Of a DNA stretch of 64,000 nucleotides, positions 55,766 through 64,000 are shown in pieces; within the stretch, counting starts at the first letter, position 1; every line of letters starts with the position of its first letter. Origin of the DNA: Tritonibacter litoralis (GTDB lineage: Bacteria > Pseudomonadota > Alphaproteobacteria > Rhodobacterales > Rhodobacteraceae); contig NZ_WIBF01000001.1 in assembly GCF_009496005.1 (NCBI RefSeq), positions 248,001-312,000 on the forward strand, written 5' to 3'. The translations under genes and the position numbers were made by a program. The notes beneath the pieces were generated by a model. The model was not told the DNA's origin, made no database searches, and saw only the letters and a list, made by a program, of their open reading frames with translations.

Positions 55766-56413
55766 TTATTGTTTAACAATATCAACCACGTTGAAGCCAG
55801 CCGTAAAACCGGACAGCGACAGACGCATGCGGATCACCTGTTCCGGCGCCTGAGCGGGCTTCAGCGCAAGAACGGCTTCTTTGCCACGTTTATACGCATC
55901 CACATCTTCTTGGGTCAGTGCAATCAGCGCCACACAACCAAGCGGGTTGCAGAAGGAATAGTTGTACCGTTTTGCTGGCGCACCATCGACCGAGATCGAC
56001 AGACCCGCAGGCAGCAGCGTTTCCAGCGGCACCACAACGGTTGCACCGGCTACGGCTGGGCTGTTTTCCTGTTCGATACGGTGCAAAGACATTTCCGCAA
56101 CGGGATGTCCTTGTTGGTCGACGACAATTTGCAGCATTGAGCAGGGGTCCTGGTCGGTGTCGGTTTTGACGCAAGCCAGATCCCAATCGCCAAACTGCTC
56201 TTTGGAGTAACGTTCACCCAGGCGGGGTTCTTCGGGAACGGTTTCACCAAGGTCAAACGCCAGGCTGTTGCCCCCTGCCGGTGCCTCAGCGTCCTGCGGT
56301 GCTGCCTGCTCTGCGTCGGTTTGCGGCGCGGCCGTCTGTGCGTCTTGCGCAACCAAAGGAGTGGCAGCAACCAATGCCATCGCCAATGTAATCGGCGTCA
56401 GGGACTTAAACAT
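55766..56413 (-). CDS. Invasion-associated locus B (IalB) family periplasmic protein
   Basis: A 215-residue exported protein. The signal peptide ends at ATPLVA, a low-complexity Ala/Gln/Pro/Glu linker runs to about 50, and then the IalB domain follows: FGDWDLACVKTDTDQDPCSMLQIV near 75, with paired cysteines and, later, YSFCNPLGCVALIALTQEDVDAYKRG. Members are widespread in Alphaproteobacteria; the name comes from Bartonella, but the molecular role is unknown. The ATG at 56413 is chosen because the signal peptide starts there. A good terminator follows. Confidence 0.87.
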   Translation of the reverse strand: MFKSLTPITLAMALVAATPLVAQDAQTAAPQTDAEQAAPQDAEAPAGGNSLAFDLGETVPEEPRLGERYSKEQFGDWDLACVKTDTDQDPCSMLQIVVDQQGHPVAEMSLHRIEQENSPAVAGATVVVPLETLLPAGLSISVDGAPAKRYNYSFCNPLGCVALIALTQEDVDAYKRGKEAVLALKPAQAPEQVIRMRLSLSGFTAGFNVVDIVKQ

Positions 56414-56562
56414 AAATGCCTCGTTTTTTCTAAGGTCTCTGTCTGCGCGGTTTAACATGCAATCCATGGCGTGTCAGCGTCCGATGCGATCAACACAGGT
56501 CATTTAAAAATGTGCGGCAAGATCACGCATCACGCGCCATCACACGCTAAAAAGCACAAACG

Positions 56563-56629
56563 AAAAAAGGAAACCCGCAGGTTTCCTTTTCTATTCTTCT
56601 CCCCGTCGGACTGGCCGACTTAGTTATTG
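56563..56629 (-). ncRNA. Candidate small RNA, about 67 nt
   Basis: Predicted from sequence only. The transcript would start near 56629, form a small hairpin GTCGG/CCGAC (56605-56619) with a CCAGT loop, pass a purine-rich GGGGAGAAG segment and end in an 11-bp terminator (56565-56590) with six T residues. A close-to-consensus promoter precedes it. No protein gene on this strand could use the terminator, since the next gene to the right runs the other way. I do not recognise the RNA family. Confidence 0.5.
56565..56590. terminator. Symmetric terminator of the candidate small RNA
   Basis: AAAAGGAAACC (56565-56575) pairs with GGTTTCCTTTT (56580-56590) across a CGCA loop. T-runs follow on both strands, best on the minus strand. 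Confidence 0.8.
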
Positions 56630-56635
56630 CTTGGG

Positions 56636-56664
56636 AGGTTACGAGAGCCCGGCAAATCGGTCAA
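56636..56664 (-). promoter_or_regulatory. Candidate promoter of the small RNA
   Basis: On the minus strand a -35 TTGACC (56659-56664), an exact 17-base spacer, and a -10 TAACCT (56636-56641). Confidence 0.5.
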
Positions 56665-56761
56665 CAGTCAATGACAAGAAAATGACAAAGATCTGGATCG
56701 GGCTGAAAATTCTTGCGCAGCGCTGATGTTGCATCAGCCGGGGCCGGGAAGAGATTCTGCG

Positions 56762-56790
56762 AAAAAAAAGGCCGTGCCCGAAGCACGGCC
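56762..56790 (-). terminator. Strong minus-strand terminator without an assigned gene
   Basis: On the minus strand GGCCGTGC, loop TTCGG, GCACGGCC, then eight T residues. The transcript it ends must be short, since the ATPase gene on the other strand begins 130 bases to the right. Just upstream of the stem, in the minus-strand RNA, is TTTCCTCCCTG, which is complementary to a Shine-Dalgarno sequence. Confidence 0.75.
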
Positions 56791-56919
56791 AGTCTGACAG
56801 GGAGGAAATGACCACCGATACATCCGCATATGCTTCGTTGGTCACCTTTAACCGTAAGAAAAATTTGTTAATCATATGTTTCCAAGGAAAATCACTCACT
56901 TTTCGAGCAGGGACGAGCA

Positions 56920-58464
56920 ATGGTTCACGAAGTTTTCATAGGTAGCAGCGGTGAAAAACATAATCAAAAGCAGATGCTTATCTCCAAATACGCGAACCGG
57001 CATGGCCTTATTTCAGGTGCAACGGGTACTGGGAAAACTGTAACATTACAAATCCTGGCCGAGAGTTTTTCCAATATTGGTGTTCCAGTGATTCTCACCG
57101 ACATCAAAGGCGACCTGTCCGGATTGGCAAAATCCGGTGACAGCGCCCATAAACTGCATGACGCATTTCAATCCCGCGCGCAGAAGATCGGTTTTGACAG
57201 TTATCACTATGCGGCCAGCCCAGTAACGTTCTGGGATCTATTTGGTGTGGACGGGCATCCGGTACGCACAACTGTGGCGGAAATGGGGCCACTGTTGTTC
57301 TCGCGCCTGTTGGAGTTGAGTGAAACTCAGGAAGGGATTTTGAACATTGCCTTCCGGCTGGCGGATGAACAGGGAATGCCGCTTTTGGACCTAAAAGACC
57401 TGCAGGCCCTGTTGGTTTGGGTGGGCGAAAACCGGTCTGATCTGTCCTTGCGCTATGGGAATGTGTCGATCGCCTCGATCGGGGCGATTCAACGCCGCCT
57501 CTTGGTGCTGGAAAATCAGGGGGGCGGTGATTTCTTTGGCGAACCTGCTTTGGCCCTGTCGGATCTGATGCGCAGCACACCAGATGGGCGCGGGATGGTG
57601 AACATTCTTGCAGCAGACAAGCTTATGGCCTCGCCCCGGCTTTATTCGACCTTTCTCTTGTGGCTTCTGAGCGAGCTGTTCGAAGATCTGCCCGAGGTTG
57701 GCGACCCAGACAAACCACGGCTGGTCTTCTTTTTTGACGAGGCGCACCTGTTGTTTGATGACGCGCCCAAAGCCCTGATCGACAAAGTAGAGCAGGTTGC
57801 ACGCCTGATCCGGTCCAAAGGGGTTGGGGTCTATTTTGTGACCCAGTCGCCGTCGGATGTGCCCGAAGACATTCTGAGCCAGCTTGGCAACCGGATTCAA
57901 CACGCGCTGCGCGCCTTTACCGCGCGCGACCGTCGCAATCTGAAACTGGCGGCCGAGACCTATCGTGAGAATCCGGAATTCTCGACCGAAGAGGCCATTC
58001 AATCCGTGGGCGTCGGAGAAGCCGTGACCTCGCTTTTGCAGAACAAGGGCATTCCCGGCATCGTCCAACGCACGTTAATCCGTCCGCCCAGCAGCCAGTT
58101 GGGGCCCATCACGGATGCGGAACGGGCCGAAATTCTGTCCCAATCCTCCTTGGCGTCCAAGTATAATACCCGAGTAGATCGCCATTCTGCCTTTGAGATT
58201 TTGCAAAAACGCGCGGATGAAGCGGCACAAGAGGCTGAGGCTGCAGAAGCACGCGCCGAAGCGGAGCCAAGCCCGATGGCCCGTGAATTCAGCGCCGCGC
58301 GGCGCTACTCCGGTGGTCGCGTCAGCCGGTCTTCGTCCCGTATGCGGCGTCAACCGGAGACCTTTGGATCGGCGATCTCACAGGCGGTGATCAAAGAGCT
58401 GAAGGGAACCACCGGACGCCGGTTGGTGCGCGGCATTTTGGGCGGTTTGTTCAAAGGTAGATAG
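56920..58464 (+). CDS. DUF853/YjgR-type HerA-like ATPase
   Basis: A 514-residue P-loop ATPase of the HerA/FtsK superfamily, YjgR branch. Walker A is GLISGATGTGKTVTLQILAE near 30, the next strand VPVILTDIKGDLSGLAKSG follows, Walker B is RLVFFFDEAHLLFDDAPKAL near 270, then GVGVYFVTQSPSDVPEDIL with the conserved Gln/Asp, and an arginine-rich ALRAFTARDRRNLKLAA. The C-terminal 60 residues are a charged coiled coil plus Arg/Ser-rich tail. Its cellular role is not established; DNA or protein pumping is inferred from the fold. It is monocistronic. Confidence 0.88.
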   Translation: MVHEVFIGSSGEKHNQKQMLISKYANRHGLISGATGTGKTVTLQILAESFSNIGVPVILTDIKGDLSGLAKSGDSAHKLHDAFQSRAQKIGFDSYHYAASPVTFWDLFGVDGHPVRTTVAEMGPLLFSRLLELSETQEGILNIAFRLADEQGMPLLDLKDLQALLVWVGENRSDLSLRYGNVSIASIGAIQRRLLVLENQGGGDFFGEPALALSDLMRSTPDGRGMVNILAADKLMASPRLYSTFLLWLLSELFEDLPEVGDPDKPRLVFFFDEAHLLFDDAPKALIDKVEQVARLIRSKGVGVYFVTQSPSDVPEDILSQLGNRIQHALRAFTARDRRNLKLAAETYRENPEFSTEEAIQSVGVGEAVTSLLQNKGIPGIVQRTLIRPPSSQLGPITDAERAEILSQSSLASKYNTRVDRHSAFEILQKRADEAAQEAEAAEARAEAEPSPMAREFSAARRYSGGRVSRSSSRMRRQPETFGSAISQAVIKELKGTTGRRLVRGILGGLFKGR

Positions 58465-58551
58465 CCGCCTTCGCAAATGTGATGAGCGGCGGGACAATTT
58501 CGGTGCATAGTTCAATCAATCTTGGACTTCGCGCAGCAGAAAGGGATGCCA

Positions 58552-59664
58552 ATGCTCCGGTTTTTAAAAACGGCCTGTATCGCCTCGACCTTGTGGTTTG
58601 GCGGGCTTACTGATCTGGCCGCGTTGGAACTGAACACCAGCCAAGGCGCGTTAAAACTGACCAAAGTTGTCGAAGGGTTTGACGTGCCTTGGGGGTTTGC
58701 CTTCCTGCCCACGGGCGAGGTTTTGGTCACGGACCGCGAGGGGGAGTTGTTCCTGGTCGAGGGCAACAAGAAATCCCGCATTCGCGGATTGCCGCAGGTC
58801 GCGGCGGTCGGGCAGGGTGGGCTTTTGGATGTCCTTGTGCCCCGCGATTTTCCCGAAACACGCGAAATTCTGCTGACCTTGTCCCGCGCGGATGGGCGTG
58901 GCGCAGGGACCGCATTGATCAGCGCGACGCTGTCTGCGGATTTGAAATCGATGACGGCGTCCAGGCTGTTGCTGCAGGTGCCGGGCGTTGATGGCGGGCG
59001 GCACTTTGGCTCTCGCATACGCGAAGCGACGGATGGGTCGATCTTTATGACGTTGGGTGATCGCGGAGACCGCGACAGCGCGCAGAACTTGGCCAGCCTG
59101 CACGGCAGCGTCTTGCGCATCAACCGCGATGGAAGCCCCTTTCGCGGCAACCCGTTTTTGAAGCATTCCGATGTCGCGCCTGAAATCTGGTCCTTTGGCC
59201 ACCGTAACCCCCAAGGCCTGGCGATTGATGGGGCAGGGCAGATCTGGGCTGTGGAACATGGGGCGCGTGGCGGCGACGAGGTGAACCGGATCCAGAAAGG
59301 GGCCAATTTTGGCTGGCCTGTCATCGCCTACGGCCGCAATTATTCCGGTACAAAAATCGGCATTGGCACGTCCAAATCCGGGATGGAGCAGCCTGCGTTT
59401 TACTGGGATCCCTCCATCGCGCCCTCAGGCATGATGATTTATTCCGGCAAGCTGTGGCCAGAATGGAAAGGCGACATGTTCATCGGGTCGCTCAAGTTTG
59501 ACTATATCTCACGCCTTGAGGGCTCGCCCCTGCGTGAGGAAGAGCAGCTGCGCCATGCGGTCACCGGGCGCATCCGCGACATTCGCGAAGCCCCCGATGG
59601 CAGCATCTGGTTTGCCACCGAATACGAGGGTGCTTTGTACAAGATCACTCCCAACGGATCCTGA
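58552..59664 (+). CDS. PQQ-dependent soluble sugar dehydrogenase family (YliI/Asd type)
   Basis: A 370-residue periplasmic beta-propeller. A signal peptide ends near GGLTDLAA, then VVEGFDVPWGFAFLPTGEVLVTDREGELFLV, GGRHFGSRI, TLGDRGDRDSAQNLASLHGSVLRINRDGS and EIWSFGHRNPQGLAID, which are the family's blade motifs with the catalytic His and PQQ/Ca ligands. Relatives oxidise aldose sugars using PQQ. The ATG at 58552 follows AAAGGG at 6 bases; one at 58546 is close behind. No PQQ biosynthesis gene is nearby. The gene ends 5 bases from a convergent regulator gene. Confidence 0.9.
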   Translation: MLRFLKTACIASTLWFGGLTDLAALELNTSQGALKLTKVVEGFDVPWGFAFLPTGEVLVTDREGELFLVEGNKKSRIRGLPQVAAVGQGGLLDVLVPRDFPETREILLTLSRADGRGAGTALISATLSADLKSMTASRLLLQVPGVDGGRHFGSRIREATDGSIFMTLGDRGDRDSAQNLASLHGSVLRINRDGSPFRGNPFLKHSDVAPEIWSFGHRNPQGLAIDGAGQIWAVEHGARGGDEVNRIQKGANFGWPVIAYGRNYSGTKIGIGTSKSGMEQPAFYWDPSIAPSGMMIYSGKLWPEWKGDMFIGSLKFDYISRLEGSPLREEEQLRHAVTGRIRDIREAPDGSIWFATEYEGALYKITPNGS

Positions 59665-59669
59665 TTGCT

Positions 59670-60656
59670 CTAAGGCAACTCCGGCCCGGCCCGCGTGCCA
59701 CGCTCCCGATAGGGTGTGGTATCATAATGCGACCGGTAGCATTTGGAGAAATGCGATGGGGAGGCAAACCCACAGGCCAGCGCCACGTTGATCACCGACA
59801 GATCCGTTTGCATCAGAAGATTGCGCGCCTTTTGCAGACGCAGCTCCATGTAATACCGCTTGGGCGACCGGTTCAGATATCGGCGAAACAGCCGTTCCAA
59901 CTGCCGTGTCGACATCCCGACCTCTTGTGCCAGGGTGGCCGGGCTGATCGGTTCCTCGATATTGGTTTCCATCTTTTGGATGACTTGCGACAGTTTTGGA
60001 TGCCGCACCCCAATGCGCGATGGCACCGACAGACGTTGGCTGTCCTGTTCCGTGCGAATATTGGAATAAATCATCTGATCCGCCACGGCATTGGCCAGCT
60101 CTTCGCCTTGGTCGCGCGCAATCAGGTTCAGCATCAGATCAATGGTCGACGTACCACCCGCCGCTGTGACACGTTTTCCATCCACCACATAAACAGATTT
60201 GGTCAGCTCAACATCCATGAACTCTTCGGTAAAACTGTCAATATTTTCCCAGTGAATGGTCGAACGTTTCCCGTCCAAAAGCCCTGCTTTGGCCAGAACA
60301 TAAGAGCCGGTGCACAAAGCGCCGATGGTTGCCCCCTTGCGCGCTTCGCGGCGCAGCCAGCTGATCAGGCGCGGGCTGGTTGCATCACGAACCCGAACCC
60401 CACCACAGACCAGAACCGTGTCATCACGGCCAATCTCGCAGAAATCAGAATCCAGCAAAAAGGCAGGCCCAGCTGAACAGTTAGCCTCTTCTCCGCCATC
60501 ACCAACAAGCGTCCATTCAAAGAGCGTTTTATCACTCATCTTATTGGCCAAACGCAGCGCGTCCAAAGCCGACGAGAACGGCAACAAAGTAAACCTGTCC
60601 AACAACACAAAGACGAACCGACGGGGCGATCCAGACTGCGCACGCTGAGTATTCAT
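59670..60656 (-). CDS. GlxA-type AraC-family transcriptional regulator
   Basis: A 328-residue regulator. The N-terminal DJ-1/PfpI-like domain (RRFVFVLLDRFTLLPFSSALDALRLANKM, then GALCTGSYVLAKAGLLDGKRSTIHWE near 125) is followed by an AraC helix-turn-helix pair near 225-315, with SPATLAQEVGMSTRQLERLFRRYL and VINVALACGFASPSHFSKCYRSHY. Related proteins (GbdR, CdhR) control betaine, carnitine or amino-acid catabolism; the target here is unknown. The start at 60656 was preferred to an ATG at 60686 since the family begins just before RRFVFVLLD. Confidence 0.88.
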   Translation of the reverse strand: MNTQRAQSGSPRRFVFVLLDRFTLLPFSSALDALRLANKMSDKTLFEWTLVGDGGEEANCSAGPAFLLDSDFCEIGRDDTVLVCGGVRVRDATSPRLISWLRREARKGATIGALCTGSYVLAKAGLLDGKRSTIHWENIDSFTEEFMDVELTKSVYVVDGKRVTAAGGTSTIDLMLNLIARDQGEELANAVADQMIYSNIRTEQDSQRLSVPSRIGVRHPKLSQVIQKMETNIEEPISPATLAQEVGMSTRQLERLFRRYLNRSPKRYYMELRLQKARNLLMQTDLSVINVALACGFASPSHFSKCYRSHYDTTPYRERGTRAGPELP

Positions 60657-60851
60657 GCTTGGCACCTGCGAGAGTAAGAACACCATGTGAATCAAACCCT
60701 TTGGCGACGGGTCACTTTTGGGTCTGGCAGAAACCCTGCTCACAGGTTTTTATTTTGGTCAAGCCCACGCAAATCGGAACTGGCCACATTGAGACCGTTT
60801 TTGTATAGGTGGCCTCCAACGATCCTATGACGCGATCACGGAGAATGAGCG

Positions 60852-62222
60852 ATGAGTGATTGGCAAAAGTCGAACTGGCGTAACAAGCCACGAGTTCAGA
60901 TGCCGGACTATACCGATGCAGCAGCACTGCAGAAGGTCGAAGCACAGCTGTCGAAATACCCGCCGCTGGTCTTTGCTGGCGAAGCCCGCCGCCTGAAAGA
61001 GCATTTGGGTGCCGCAGGGCGCGGCGAAGCCTTCCTGCTGCAAGGGGGCGACTGCGCGGAAAGCTTTGATCAATTCAGCGCCGATGCGATCCGAGATACT
61101 TTTAAGGTCATGCTGCAGATGGCGTTGGTTCTGACCTATGCCGCCAAGGTGCCGGTGGTCAAAGTGGGTCGGATGGCGGGTCAATTCGCCAAACCACGGT
61201 CTGCGCCAACCGAAACCGTCAATGGCGTGGAATTGCCAAGCTATCGCGGTGATATCATCAACGAGCTGGCCTTTACCTCAGAAGCGCGCATCCCAGATCC
61301 GAAAAAGATGCTGCAGGCCTATACCCAGGCGTCCGCAACGCTGAACCTGTTGCGGGCGTTTTCCACCGGGGGCTATGCGGATCTGAACCAGGTCCACGCC
61401 TGGACTTTGGGCTTTACGGAAACCGAAAAGGCCGAAGCCTATCGTGAGATGGCAAACCGGATCACCGACGCGCTTGATTTCATGAAGGCGGCTGGCGTGA
61501 CGGCAGATATCGCGCATACGTTGGAATCAGTGGATTTCTACACCAGCCACGAAGGGTTGCTGCTGGAGTATGAAGAGGCGCTGACGCGCAACGATTCCAC
61601 CTCGGGCAAATGGCTTGCCGGGTCGGGCCACATGATCTGGATCGGTGACCGCACCCGTCAGCCTGACGGCGCACATGTGGAGTTCTGCCGTGGAGTTTTG
61701 AACCCGATCGGTCTGAAATGTGGTCCAACCACCACCGCAGAAGATCTGAAGGTTCTAATGTCCAAGCTGAACCCCGAGAACGAAGAGGGCCGCTTGACCC
61801 TGATCGCTCGGTTTGGTGCGGGCAAAGCGGGCGACCACCTGCCGCGTCTGATCAAAGCCGTCAAAGAAGAAGGTGCCAAAGTGACCTGGGTCTGTGACCC
61901 GATGCATGGCAACACCATCAAATCCGCAACCGGTTACAAAACCCGCCCGTTTGAGCAGGTTCTGGGCGAGGTGCGTGACTTTTTTGGCGTGCACAAGGCC
62001 GAAGGGACCGTCCCCGGTGGTGTGCATTTTGAGATGACTGGTCAGGACGTCACCGAATGCACCGGCGGTGTTCACGCGGTGACCGAAGAAGATCTGTCGG
62101 CACGTTACCACACCGCGTGTGACCCGCGTCTGAATGCCAGCCAATCGCTGGAGCTGGCTTTTTTGGTGGCCGAAGAGATCACCAAGCAACGCAACACCAG
62201 CGCGGCACGCGCAGCGGGCTAA
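60852..62222 (+). CDS. Class II 3-deoxy-7-phosphoheptulonate (DAHP) synthase
   Basis: A 456-residue enzyme joining phosphoenolpyruvate and erythrose-4-phosphate, the first step of aromatic amino acid synthesis. Class II marks are [17 protein letters not shown] at the start, the metal cysteine in [14 protein letters not shown] (near 75), [18 protein letters not shown] near 108, and [23 protein letters not shown] near 345. Length fits the class (about 460). It is monocistronic, followed by a strong terminator, and divergent from the GlxA-type regulator across 195 bases. Confidence 0.96.
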   Translation: MSDWQKSNWRNKPRVQMPDYTDAAALQKVEAQLSKYPPLVFAGEARRLKEHLGAAGRGEAFLLQGGDCAESFDQFSADAIRDTFKVMLQMALVLTYAAKVPVVKVGRMAGQFAKPRSAPTETVNGVELPSYRGDIINELAFTSEARIPDPKKMLQAYTQASATLNLLRAFSTGGYADLNQVHAWTLGFTETEKAEAYREMANRITDALDFMKAAGVTADIAHTLESVDFYTSHEGLLLEYEEALTRNDSTSGKWLAGSGHMIWIGDRTRQPDGAHVEFCRGVLNPIGLKCGPTTTAEDLKVLMSKLNPENEEGRLTLIARFGAGKAGDHLPRLIKAVKEEGAKVTWVCDPMHGNTIKSATGYKTRPFEQVLGEVRDFFGVHKAEGTVPGGVHFEMTGQDVTECTGGVHAVTEEDLSARYHTACDPRLNASQSLELAFLVAEEITKQRNTSAARAAG

Positions 62223-62248
62223 TCACCGCGCACAAGAAAAATCAAAAC

Positions 62249-62275
62249 GGCGCGCCCATCCGGCGCGCCTTTTTT
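62249..62275 (+). terminator. Intrinsic terminator after DAHP synthase
   Basis: GGCGCGCC (62249-62256), loop CATCC, GGCGCGCC (62262-62269), then TTTTTTG. It is 27 bases past the stop. Confidence 0.88.
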
Positions 62276-62391
62276 GTGTCACGCCCCAAAAGGGAAACGC
62301 CCCGAGCGTTCTGCTGCGGGGCGCTGGATGCTTTCAAAACGGTGACCAATTCGTTCTAAAAGCGGGATAAATTTTAGAGATCGGGGAGCAC

Positions 62392-63246
62392 TTAATCTTT
62401 GCTGACGACCAAACGCAGATGCGTTCCGCGGGCCGCCCTGGGCTGTTCCGGCTCTTCCTCTTGCGCGGTTTCAGTCGACACTTTGTCCGCTTCGGCCTTG
62501 CGTCGTTTCAGCAGGTTGCGTGCCTCTTCCATAATGCTTGGCTCAGCTTTGAAACGGGTCTGCGTTTCAGCAAAGCCCGGGTTCACTACATTGGTGTCGG
62601 CTTTTGCCGGTGCTTTTTCAGGGCGATCCGTAACCTCGGTCCGTGCTTTGGCCTTGAACTCCATATCCTGGATCGGATCGGCGGAAACGGAGCGCATATC
62701 GATGCTGCTGATCGCGAAGCGCTGCGATACGCCCGTTGGGTTGCCTTCGGAAACAAACACACCCAGCGCGCGGCTGATATCGCCCAGATCACTGCGCAGG
62801 GGCAGCAGCAACATATGTGCTTCACGGGCACCACGGGTGCGGGTGGTTTCGGTTTGAAGACCCATTTCAACAATCGCCGGGGTTTCAAACATGCTTTCCA
62901 TCGCAGCGCTCAGCTGTTTGCGCGCTTCAGGGGTGAAAAACGCGCTCAGCGGCATGCCGCGGACTTCCATACCAGCCATTTCATTGACTTTCTGACCCGC
63001 CAGACGGAAACGCACAATACCCGGCGCAATACGTTCAACAATGAACGTCTGGCTCAGAATGTTTTCCAGCCCACGCGGATCCACCTGTGACCGGCTGGGC
63101 ACGTCATCGCCGCGACGCAAGGCAGTCCAATATGCCTCGGCCTGGCGCAAAGGTGTCAGCGACACACGGTTACGGAAGCGACCCATAGATACGACCTTGT
63201 CCTGCTCTGTCCCTTGTTTGGAACCATTGCGACCGCCAAAAAACAT
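62392..63246 (-). CDS. PAS_5-domain protein
   Basis: A 284-residue protein whose residues 29-170 match the alphaproteobacterial PAS_5 family: LTPLRQAEAYWTALRRGDDVPSRSQVDPRGLE, then FIVERIAPGIVRFRLAGQKVNEMAGMEVRGMPLSAFF. Single-domain PAS_5 proteins include Caulobacter MopJ, a cell-cycle factor acting on the CtrA pathway. Residues 175-284 are charged, low-complexity and end with a conserved-looking THLRLVVSKD. There is no kinase or output domain. AAGGATAAC precedes the ATG. A CtrA-type box lies 131 bases upstream, between this gene and yicC. Confidence 0.82.
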   Translation of the reverse strand: MFFGGRNGSKQGTEQDKVVSMGRFRNRVSLTPLRQAEAYWTALRRGDDVPSRSQVDPRGLENILSQTFIVERIAPGIVRFRLAGQKVNEMAGMEVRGMPLSAFFTPEARKQLSAAMESMFETPAIVEMGLQTETTRTRGAREAHMLLLPLRSDLGDISRALGVFVSEGNPTGVSQRFAISSIDMRSVSADPIQDMEFKAKARTEVTDRPEKAPAKADTNVVNPGFAETQTRFKAEPSIMEEARNLLKRRKAEADKVSTETAQEEEPEQPRAARGTHLRLVVSKD

Positions 63247-63376
63247 AGCTGTTATCCTTATTGCATCCGTTTAGAACCAGCCCTTCCAGATGCCCCATCG
63301 CGTCTTTAGGATTAGCTCTATTTTGGTTACCTTGGAGTTAACATGCCATAATATGAATCAATTTTGGACGACTTCT

Positions 63377-63391
63377 TTAAGCAATGGTTAA
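63377..63391. promoter_or_regulatory. CtrA-type binding box between the PAS_5 gene and yicC
   Basis: TTAA-GCAATGG-TTAA is an exact TTAA-N7-TTAA match, with a third TTAA half-site three bases further on. It is 131 bases from the PAS_5 start and 97 bases from yicC. Confidence 0.6.
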
Positions 63392-63487
63392 CGCTTAAGT
63401 ATAGGAGGCTTCCCATATCTCCTTGTCCATCCCCTATCCAAAGGGATAGGAAACAAATAAATCCTTGTTTTTATATGGAGTTTACCC

Positions 63488-64000
63488 ATGGCGCTCAGTT
63501 CTATGACCGGCTTTGCTTCTTCTCAAGGCACGATTGACACCCACGCGTGGAGCTGGGAGATCCGTTCTGTTAACGCAAAAGGATTGGATTTGCGCCTTCG
63601 GGTACCGGATTGGCTGGAAGGCCTAGAACAATACCTAAGAACCGAACTAGGCAAGGCACTTTCGCGCGGGAATGTCTCTCTTTCGATACGTATTTCCACC
63701 GAAGCAGCAGAGGGACAGACCTTTGCCGTCAATAAAAAAGTCCTGCAGTCGTTGTTGGCCGCGATGGCTGTTGCCGAAAAAGACGCGGCAACGCATGGGA
63801 TCCCCCTTGATCGTGCAACCGCCGCTGATCTGGTGTCGATGCGCGGTGTCCTGGAACAAGAGCAAACCGAGACCGACCCGGCTCCATTGCTTGCCGCTCT
63901 GAAAAAGGATTTCGAAACCCTTTTGGCGGAATTCGTTCAAATGCGGGGCAGCGAAGGTGCGGCGCTGGAACAGGTCCTGACAAGTCAATTGGCCCAAATG
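63488..64000 (+). CDS. yicC: YicC-family endoribonuclease (partial, runs off the right edge)
   Basis: The first 171 codons of a YicC-family protein; the stop is outside the window. The N-terminus SSMTGFASSQG, followed by WSWEIRSVNAKGLDLRLRVPDWLE, is the family signature, and LSRGNVSLSIRIS and DLVSMRGVLEQE follow. YicC of Escherichia coli is reported to cut or promote decay of certain small RNAs. TATGGAG lies 7 bases before the ATG. A CtrA-type box and a CCTATCC/GGATAGG hairpin lie in its leader. Confidence 0.92.
   Translation, partial: MALSSMTGFASSQGTIDTHAWSWEIRSVNAKGLDLRLRVPDWLEGLEQYLRTELGKALSRGNVSLSIRISTEAAEGQTFAVNKKVLQSLLAAMAVAEKDAATHGIPLDRATAADLVSMRGVLEQEQTETDPAPLLAALKKDFETLLAEFVQMRGSEGAALEQVLTSQLAQM

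Larger units (their letters stand above)
56414..56919. other. Noncoding 506-base region with two minus-strand terminators
   Basis: No protein gene is convincing here. It holds a candidate small RNA with its own promoter and terminator (56563-56664), and a second strong minus-strand terminator at 56762-56790. The open frame at 56808 on the plus strand (45 codons) runs into the ATPase gene, has its Shine-Dalgarno only 2 bases from the ATG, and is not accepted. The region is richer in A and T than its neighbours. Confidence 0.6.

Noticed and set aside
56808-56945. 45-codon plus-strand frame starting MTTDTSAYAS
   Set aside because: Shine-Dalgarno is only 2 bases from the ATG, and the frame overlaps the ATPase start without any conserved motif.

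Overview
This is an ordinary chromosomal stretch of an alphaproteobacterium, most likely a marine Rhodobacterales (Roseobacter group) member. The evidence is a CckA hybrid kinase with a CtrA-type box in front of it, a recA gene with the alphaproteobacterial SOS box (GAAC-N7-GAAC), an Irr/ICE-like iron box in front of an iscR-suf operon, an IalB-family protein, a class II DAHP synthase and many short ATGA/TGATG gene overlaps. I see no rRNA, prophage, insertion sequence, CRISPR array or plasmid function. Three single tRNA genes are present: Leu(CAA), Gly(CCC) and Arg(CCG).

Layout. 1-8.6 kb: dsbB (cut by the left edge), an ExoD-like membrane protein, tRNA-Leu, gyrA, a radical SAM protein, pgl-pgi and a thioesterase. 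8.7-15.1 kb: tRNA-Gly, a RACo-type corrinoid-reactivation protein, a CoA-transferase, guaB and an RsmB-like rRNA methyltransferase. 15.2-22.6 kb: cckA, a small sulfotransferase-like gene, recA, alaS and a DUF1330 gene. 22.7-23.9 kb: two tandem unrecognised proteins that share a C-terminal module; the second has a collagen-like Gly-Gly-Pro tract. 24-28.5 kb: typA, an SMR pump, a protein with two fused HD domains, a small unknown gene and an alpha/beta hydrolase. 28.5-36.4 kb: the iron-sulfur operon iscR-nifS-sufB-ybjQ-sufC-sufD-yip1-yip1-sufS. 36.7-50.2 kb: a Tat-exported metallo-hydrolase, then a solute-responsive cluster (histidine kinase, degenerate NtrC-like regulator, binding protein, second binding protein, LivHMGF transporter, Fe-alcohol dehydrogenase, succinate-semialdehyde-type dehydrogenase) and a lipoprotein. 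50.2-56.4 kb: cell envelope genes (tRNA-Arg, MepK-like and YcbB-like peptidoglycan enzymes, an lpxD-acp-fabF mini-cluster, an IalB-like protein). 56.4-64 kb: a noncoding patch with a candidate small RNA, a HerA/DUF853 ATPase, a soluble sugar dehydrogenase, a GlxA-type regulator, class II DAHP synthase, a PAS_5 protein, a second CtrA-type box and the start of yicC.

The least explained parts are: (i) the kinase/regulator/binding-protein/transporter/dehydrogenase cluster at 37.8-49.6 kb, whose AAA+ regulator has lost the GAFTGA loop and the Walker A lysine and Walker B aspartate; (ii) the tandem protein pair at 22.7-23.9 kb; (iii) an IscR that lacks every canonical Fe-S ligand, sitting behind a promoter overlapped by an Irr-type box; and (iv) a candidate 67-nt RNA at 56.6 kb with its own promoter and terminator. 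All functional assignments come from reading the sequence and from knowledge of the families; no database search was run.
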